Under the pieces are notes generated by a model, which was given only the letters and a program-made list of their open reading frames with translations, had not been told where the DNA came from and made no database searches. From Bradyrhizobium manausense (GTDB lineage Bacteria; Pseudomonadota; Alphaproteobacteria; Rhizobiales; Xanthobacteraceae), in NCBI RefSeq assembly GCF_018131105.1, contig NZ_JAFCJI010000002.1, positions 496,001 to 560,000 on the forward strand: DNA of 64,000 bases, in the 5' to 3' direction. Shown one piece after another: positions 60,387 through 64,000 of this stretch. Each line of letters starts with the position of its first letter. Positions within the stretch are counted from its first letter, which is position 1. The position numbers and the translations under genes are program-made.

Positions 60387-60387
60387 G

Positions 60388-61398
60388 ATGTTGCAGACGA
60401 CCAATCGACCGGATTCTCCGGTATCCATCATCGGTGCAGGCATAGCCGGAGCCTGGCAGGCGCTGTTGTTCGCGCAGGCCGGCCATTCCGTGACGCTACA
60501 CGAGCGCGGTGACGCGGCCATGACCGCCTCCACCAGCCATTGGGCGGGCGGCATGCTTGCGCCCTGGTGCGAGGCGGAGGTCGCCGAACCCGTCATCTCC
60601 AGGCTCGGCCAGCGCTCGCTCGACATCTGGCGGCGCGAGCTGCCGGATACCCCCTTCAACGGCTCGCTCGTCGTCGCCCATCCACGCGAGCGCAACGATT
60701 TTGAGCGCTTTGCGCGGATGACCGAAGGCCATCGCCGGCTCGATGCCGCGGCCCTGGCCGCGCTCGAACCGTCGCTCGAGGGCCGTTTCCGCGACGCGCT
60801 GTTCTTCCCGACCGAGGGCCATGTCGAGCCGCGTCGCGTGCTGCCGAAGCTGCATGAGCGCATCGTGGCCGCCGGCGGCACCATCAGGTTCGGCAGCGAC
60901 GTCACCGCCCAGGATCTCGACGGTCTCGTAATCGATTGCCGCGGCCTGTCCGCGCGCGACACGCAGCCTGACCTGCGCGGTGTCAAGGGCGAGATGATCC
61001 TGATCGAGACCAGCGAGGTGCAGCTGTCGCGCCCGGTGCGGCTGATCCATCCGCGCTGGCCGCTCTACGTGATCCCGCGCGAGGACCATCTGTTCATGCT
61101 GGGGGCGACCTCGATCGAGGCCGAGGACACCGGCGTCAGCGTCCGCTCGGCGCTGGAGCTGCTCGGCGCGGCTTACGCTGTGCATCCCGCCTTCGGCGAA
61201 GCCCGCGTCGTCGAGTTCGGCTCGGGCCTGCGCCCCGCTTTTCCAGACAATTTGCCGCGCATCGGCGTGCGCGGCGGCAAGATCAGGGTGAACGGGCTCT
61301 ACCGCCACGGTTTCCTGCTCGCCCCCGCACTCGCCGAGCTGACGCTCGCCTATGTGGAGCGCGGCCAGATCGACAATGAGGTGATGCAATGCGCGTGA
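60388..61398 (+). CDS. thiO: ThiO, FAD-dependent glycine oxidase
   Basis: A 336-residue D-amino-acid-oxidase-type flavoprotein that converts glycine to dehydroglycine (iminoacetate), the amino source for the thiazole ring. The dinucleotide fold SIIGAGIAGAWQALLFAQAGH (split SIIGAGIAGAWQ and ALLFAQAGH) is at the N-terminus and the C-terminal FAD segment is GLYRHGFLLAPALAEL. It is the first gene after the TPP riboswitch and overlaps thiS by 10 bp. Confidence 0.94.
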   Translation: MLQTTNRPDSPVSIIGAGIAGAWQALLFAQAGHSVTLHERGDAAMTASTSHWAGGMLAPWCEAEVAEPVISRLGQRSLDIWRRELPDTPFNGSLVVAHPRERNDFERFARMTEGHRRLDAAALAALEPSLEGRFRDALFFPTEGHVEPRRVLPKLHERIVAAGGTIRFGSDVTAQDLDGLVIDCRGLSARDTQPDLRGVKGEMILIETSEVQLSRPVRLIHPRWPLYVIPREDHLFMLGATSIEAEDTGVSVRSALELLGAAYAVHPAFGEARVVEFGSGLRPAFPDNLPRIGVRGGKIRVNGLYRHGFLLAPALAELTLAYVERGQIDNEVMQCA

Positions 61399-61586
61399 TG
61401 ATCAACGGCGAGCAGCGCGAGATCGTCTCGGCCAGCGTCGACGCGCTGCTCGGCGAGCTCGACTACGAGGGCACGCATTTCGCGATCGCGCTCAATTACG
61501 ACGTCGTGCCGAAAAGCCGCTGGGCCGAGACCAGCCTGAAGGCCGGCGACGAAATCGAGATCATCACACCGCGGCAGGGAGGGTGA
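61389..61586 (+). CDS. thiS: ThiS, sulfur carrier protein
   Basis: A 65-residue ubiquitin-like protein ending in Gly-Gly (TPRQGG), the residue pair that is adenylated and thiocarboxylated to deliver sulfur for the thiazole. Length and ending are diagnostic. It overlaps thiO. The 169 bp between its stop and thiG contain a palindromic repeat (61611-61729). Confidence 0.96.
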   Translation: MRVMINGEQREIVSASVDALLGELDYEGTHFAIALNYDVVPKSRWAETSLKAGDEIEIITPRQGG

Positions 61587-61610
61587 GCGGGATGGCACAT
61601 TCTATCCCCC

Positions 61611-61729
61611 TGTCGTCCCGGCGAAGGCCGGGACCCATAACCACAGGCCCTCATTGGGACGGACAATATCTCCACGCGTGCCTCAAGCGAGATCGCGCGG
61701 TATGGGTCCCGGCCTTCGCCGGGACGACA
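61611..61729. repeat. Palindromic intergenic repeat, family D
   Basis: Outer arms TGTCGTCCCGGCGAAGGCCG and CGGCCTTCGCCGGGACGACA, continuing into GGGACCCATA / TATGGGTCCC, with a long inner loop. It lies between thiS and thiG inside the operon. One copy of this family in the window. Confidence 0.88.
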
Positions 61730-61755
61730 GCGAAAATTGAGGAGACACCTCTCAC

Positions 61756-62538
61756 ATGGTGACCTTCTACGGCAAAACCTTCGCCTCCCGCCTGCTGATC
61801 GGCAGCGCGCTCTATCCCTCGCCCGCGATCATGCAGGACGCGATCCGCGCCTCAGGCTCGAACATCGTCACGGTGTCGCTGCGGCGCGAATCCGCCGGCG
61901 GCAAGACCGGCGACGCGTTCTGGAAGCTGATCCGCGACCTCGACGTGACAGTGCTGCCGAACACCGCCGGCTGCCGCAGCGTGCGCGAGGCCGTGACCAC
62001 CGCAAAACTCGCGCGCGAATTGTTCGGCACGACCTGGATCAAGCTGGAAGTCATCGCCGACAACGACACGCTGCAGCCCGATGTCGTCGGCCTGGTCGAG
62101 GCCGCCACCATCCTGATCAAGGACGGCTTTGACGTGTTTCCCTATTGCACCGAGGATCTCTCGGTCGCGAACCGTCTGGTCGATGCCGGCTGCAAGGTGG
62201 TGATGCCGTGGGCAGCCCCAATCGGAAGCGCCAAGGGCATCATCAACCGCGATGCGCTGAAGCTGATGCGCGAGCGGCTGCCTGACATCACGCTTGTGGT
62301 CGACGCCGGTATCGGCGCGCCTTCGCACGCGGCCGAGGCGCTGGAGCTCGGCTATGACGCCGTGTTGCTCAACACTGCGATCGCAAAGGCCGCGGACCCG
62401 ATCGCGATGGCCAACGCCTTCCGCCTCGGTGTCGAGGCCGGCCGCACCGCTTACGAAGCCGGGCTGATGAACGCCCGCGATTTCGCCTCTCCTTCAACCC
62501 CTGTCGTTGGGACCCCGTTCTGGCATGCCGTATCCTGA
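61756..62538 (+). CDS. thiG: ThiG, thiazole synthase
   Basis: A 260-residue TIM-barrel enzyme that condenses 1-deoxy-D-xylulose-5-phosphate, dehydroglycine and the ThiS thiocarboxylate into the thiazole phosphate. Lys96 in TWIKLEVI is the Schiff-base residue, and DGFDVFPYCTEDLSVA and DAGIGAPSHAAEALELG are characteristic. Its last 14 bp overlap the start of thiE. Upstream sits the family-D repeat. Confidence 0.96.
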   Translation: MVTFYGKTFASRLLIGSALYPSPAIMQDAIRASGSNIVTVSLRRESAGGKTGDAFWKLIRDLDVTVLPNTAGCRSVREAVTTAKLARELFGTTWIKLEVIADNDTLQPDVVGLVEAATILIKDGFDVFPYCTEDLSVANRLVDAGCKVVMPWAAPIGSAKGIINRDALKLMRERLPDITLVVDAGIGAPSHAAEALELGYDAVLLNTAIAKAADPIAMANAFRLGVEAGRTAYEAGLMNARDFASPSTPVVGTPFWHAVS

Positions 62539-63130
62539 TCGATTTTACCCCGTCGTCGACAGCCTCAAATGGGTCGAGCGCCTGACCAGGCTCGGCGTCG
62601 GCACCATCCAGCTGCGCTCCAAAGAGCTCAACGACGCCGACGCGCTGCAGATCGTCACCGACGCGCTGGCGATCACCAAAGGCACGCAGGCGAAGCTCGT
62701 CGTGAACGATTATTGGCGCGCGGCGATCGTCGCGGGTGCAAAACATCTGCATCTTGGCCAGGAGGATCTCGCGGACGCCGACCTCAAGTCGATCCGCGAG
62801 GCCGGCCTGTCGCTCGGCATCTCCACCCATGACGACGCCGAGCTCGAGACCGCGCTCGCGGCCGAACCGGACTACGTCGCGTTGGGCCCGATCTTCTTCA
62901 CCACTTTGAAATCGATGCGCTTCGAGCCGCAGGGCATTCCAAAGATCACGGAATGGAAGAAGCGCATCGGCAATATCCCGCTGGTCGCGATCGGCGGCAT
63001 CAAGTTCGAGCACGCCGCGGAGATCTTTGCGGCCGGTGCCGATTCCATCGCCGTCGTCAGCGACGTCACCCAGAACGCCGACCCGGACGCACGCGTGCGC
63101 CAGTGGCTCGGCGAGAGGGAGGCCGCGTGA
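62525..63130 (+). CDS. thiE: ThiE, thiamine-phosphate synthase
   Basis: A 201-residue TIM-barrel enzyme that joins the pyrimidine and thiazole halves to thiamine phosphate. It has IQLRSKELND (the pyrophosphate-binding QLR-x-K), LVVNDYW, HLHLGQEDL, LGISTHDDAE and YVALGPIFFTTLKS. The ATG at 62525 lies inside thiG, giving a 14-bp overlap. A family-A repeat separates it from thiC. Confidence 0.92.
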   Translation: MPYPDRFYPVVDSLKWVERLTRLGVGTIQLRSKELNDADALQIVTDALAITKGTQAKLVVNDYWRAAIVAGAKHLHLGQEDLADADLKSIREAGLSLGISTHDDAELETALAAEPDYVALGPIFFTTLKSMRFEPQGIPKITEWKKRIGNIPLVAIGGIKFEHAAEIFAAGADSIAVVSDVTQNADPDARVRQWLGEREAA

Positions 63131-63151
63131 TGCGCGCACTCTCTCCACGCC

Positions 63152-63235
63152 GTCGTTGCGAGGAGCGAAGCGAAACAATCCAGGCTGCTTCCGCCGAAGC
63201 ATTTCTGGATTGCTTCGCTGCGCTCGCAATGACGG
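63152..63235. repeat. Palindromic intergenic repeat, family A (copy 5)
   Basis: GTCGTTGCGAGGAGCGAAGC and AAACAATCCAG at the left, CTGGATTGCTTCGC and TGCGCTCGCAATGACGG at the right. It lies between thiE and thiC inside the thiamine operon. Confidence 0.85.
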
Positions 63236-63295
63236 AGCAGGAAATTACCAGCGCCCCCCAGGCGCACACTCATACGAATTAAACCGGAGGATCCC

Positions 63296-64000
63296 ATGAA
63301 CATCCGCTCCAATCCCGACAAGACCGTCCCCGCCGTCACCACCGGCCCCCTTCCCTCCTCGCGAAAAATCTTCGCGTCGCCCGATGCCGCGCCTGACATC
63401 CGCGTGCCCCTGCGCGAGATCATCCTCTCGGAAGGCGCCGGCGAGCCGAACCTGCCGGTGTACGACACTTCGGGCCCCTACACCGATCCATCCGTGACCA
63501 TCGACGTCAACGCCGGTCTCGCGCGCGGTCGCAAGCAATGGGTGCTGGAGCGCGGCGGCGTCGAGGAATATCAGGGCCGGCAGATCAAGCCGGAAGACAA
63601 CGGCAGCGTCTCCGCCGACAAGGCCGCGCGCGCATTCTCGGGTTATCACCAGCCGCTGCGCGGCCTCGACGGCCACATGATCACGCAGCTCGAATTCGCG
63701 CGGGCCGGTATCATCACCAAGGAGATGATCTACGTCGCGGCCCGTGAAAATCTCGGCCGCAAGCAGCAGCTCGATCGTGCGGAAGCCGCGCTCGCCGACG
63801 GCGAAAGCTTCGGCGCCGAAGTGCCCGCCTTCATCACGCCGGAGTTCGTGCGGAGCGAAATCGCGCGCGGCCGCGCCATCATCCCCTCCAACATCAACCA
63901 CAGCGAACTCGAGCCGATGATCATCGGCCGCAACTTCCTGACCAAGATCAACGCCAATATCGGCAACTCGGCGGTGACCTCGTCGGTCGAGGAAGAGGTC
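63296..64000 (+). CDS. thiC: ThiC, phosphomethylpyrimidine synthase (N-terminal part)
   Basis: Only the first 235 residues are in the window; the C-terminal radical-SAM CX2CX4C region lies beyond the edge. RVPLREIILSEGAGEPNLPV and VYDTSGPYTDPSVTIDVNAG, ITKEMIYVAARENLGR, FITPEFVRSEIARGRAIIPSN-INHSELEPMIIGRNF and KINANIGNSAVTSSVEEEV are classic ThiC blocks. ThiC rearranges aminoimidazole ribotide to the thiamine pyrimidine. The ATG at 63296 follows CCGGAGG. It is the last gene of the thi set here. Confidence 0.96.
   Translation, partial: MNIRSNPDKTVPAVTTGPLPSSRKIFASPDAAPDIRVPLREIILSEGAGEPNLPVYDTSGPYTDPSVTIDVNAGLARGRKQWVLERGGVEEYQGRQIKPEDNGSVSADKAARAFSGYHQPLRGLDGHMITQLEFARAGIITKEMIYVAARENLGRKQQLDRAEAALADGESFGAEVPAFITPEFVRSEIARGRAIIPSNINHSELEPMIIGRNFLTKINANIGNSAVTSSVEEEV

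Noticed and set aside
1..64000. CRISPR arrays, tRNA genes, rRNA genes, prophage or insertion-sequence transposase genes
   Set aside because: None was recognised by eye on either strand; the palindromic elements are not regularly spaced repeats and carry no transposase. A tRNA scan could not be run.

Overview
The window is GC-rich chromosomal DNA from an alphaproteobacterium, most likely Bradyrhizobium or a close relative. This rests on the dcw gene order, the codon bias, the general-stress-like and FixK-like promoter motifs, and above all on several families of intergenic palindromic repeats that I associate with this group. No sequence search was run, so the genus is inferred from pattern recognition.

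Layout. 1-10632: division and cell-wall (dcw) cluster on the minus strand, transcribed rsmH-ftsL-ftsI-murE-murF-mraY-murD-(131-aa membrane protein)-ftsW-murG, with murG cut by the window edge. 11076-11939: a divergent peptidoglycan amidase. 12043-14130: an ECF42-type sigma factor with two tandem DGPF/YCII proteins, each behind the same putative promoter. 14214-14630: RNase P RNA. 14796-18302: an alpha/beta hydrolase, a DUF983 protein, a MocR-type regulator and a TauE-type exporter. 18605-23428: a five-gene minus-strand operon (parvulin PPIase, HupE/UreJ membrane protein, periplasmic DUF3604 metallohydrolase-like protein, a small exported protein, a small membrane protein) behind a perfect FNR/FixK box. 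23843-31267: a MATE exporter, an ABC exporter, and an EmrAB-like pump with a divergent TetR regulator and a perfect palindromic operator. 31322-37702: envelope proteins (extensin-like lipoprotein, a divergent pair of paralogous DUF2147-like proteins, a FecR-domain protein) and a Nudix hydrolase.

37769-43104: a probable membrane-lipid locus (phosphatidylserine decarboxylase, an N-extended class III aminotransferase, a DUF962/Mpo1-like membrane protein, a PmtA-like methyltransferase, a GT4 glycosyltransferase). 43378-49511: L,D-transpeptidase, cytochrome c, a DUF899 module with its divergent regulator, a beta-propeller protein and a DUF4403 protein. 49641-54025: a complete polyamine/opine-type ABC importer, followed by an orphan branched-chain-type binding protein. 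55633-59443: a PRC-barrel protein with an EcfG-like promoter, a small Ser-rich protein, an OmpR/EnvZ-type two-component system and a zinc-ribbon protein. 59675-60208: a lytic transglycosylase. 60274-64000: a TPP riboswitch and the thiamine operon thiO-thiS-thiG-thiE-thiC, with thiC running off the end.

The most interesting parts are the FixK-boxed PPIase-HupE-DUF3604 operon, the ECF42/DGPF module with duplicated promoters, the lipid locus, the unassigned gene inside the dcw cluster, and the repeat elements that interrupt the dcw and thi operons.
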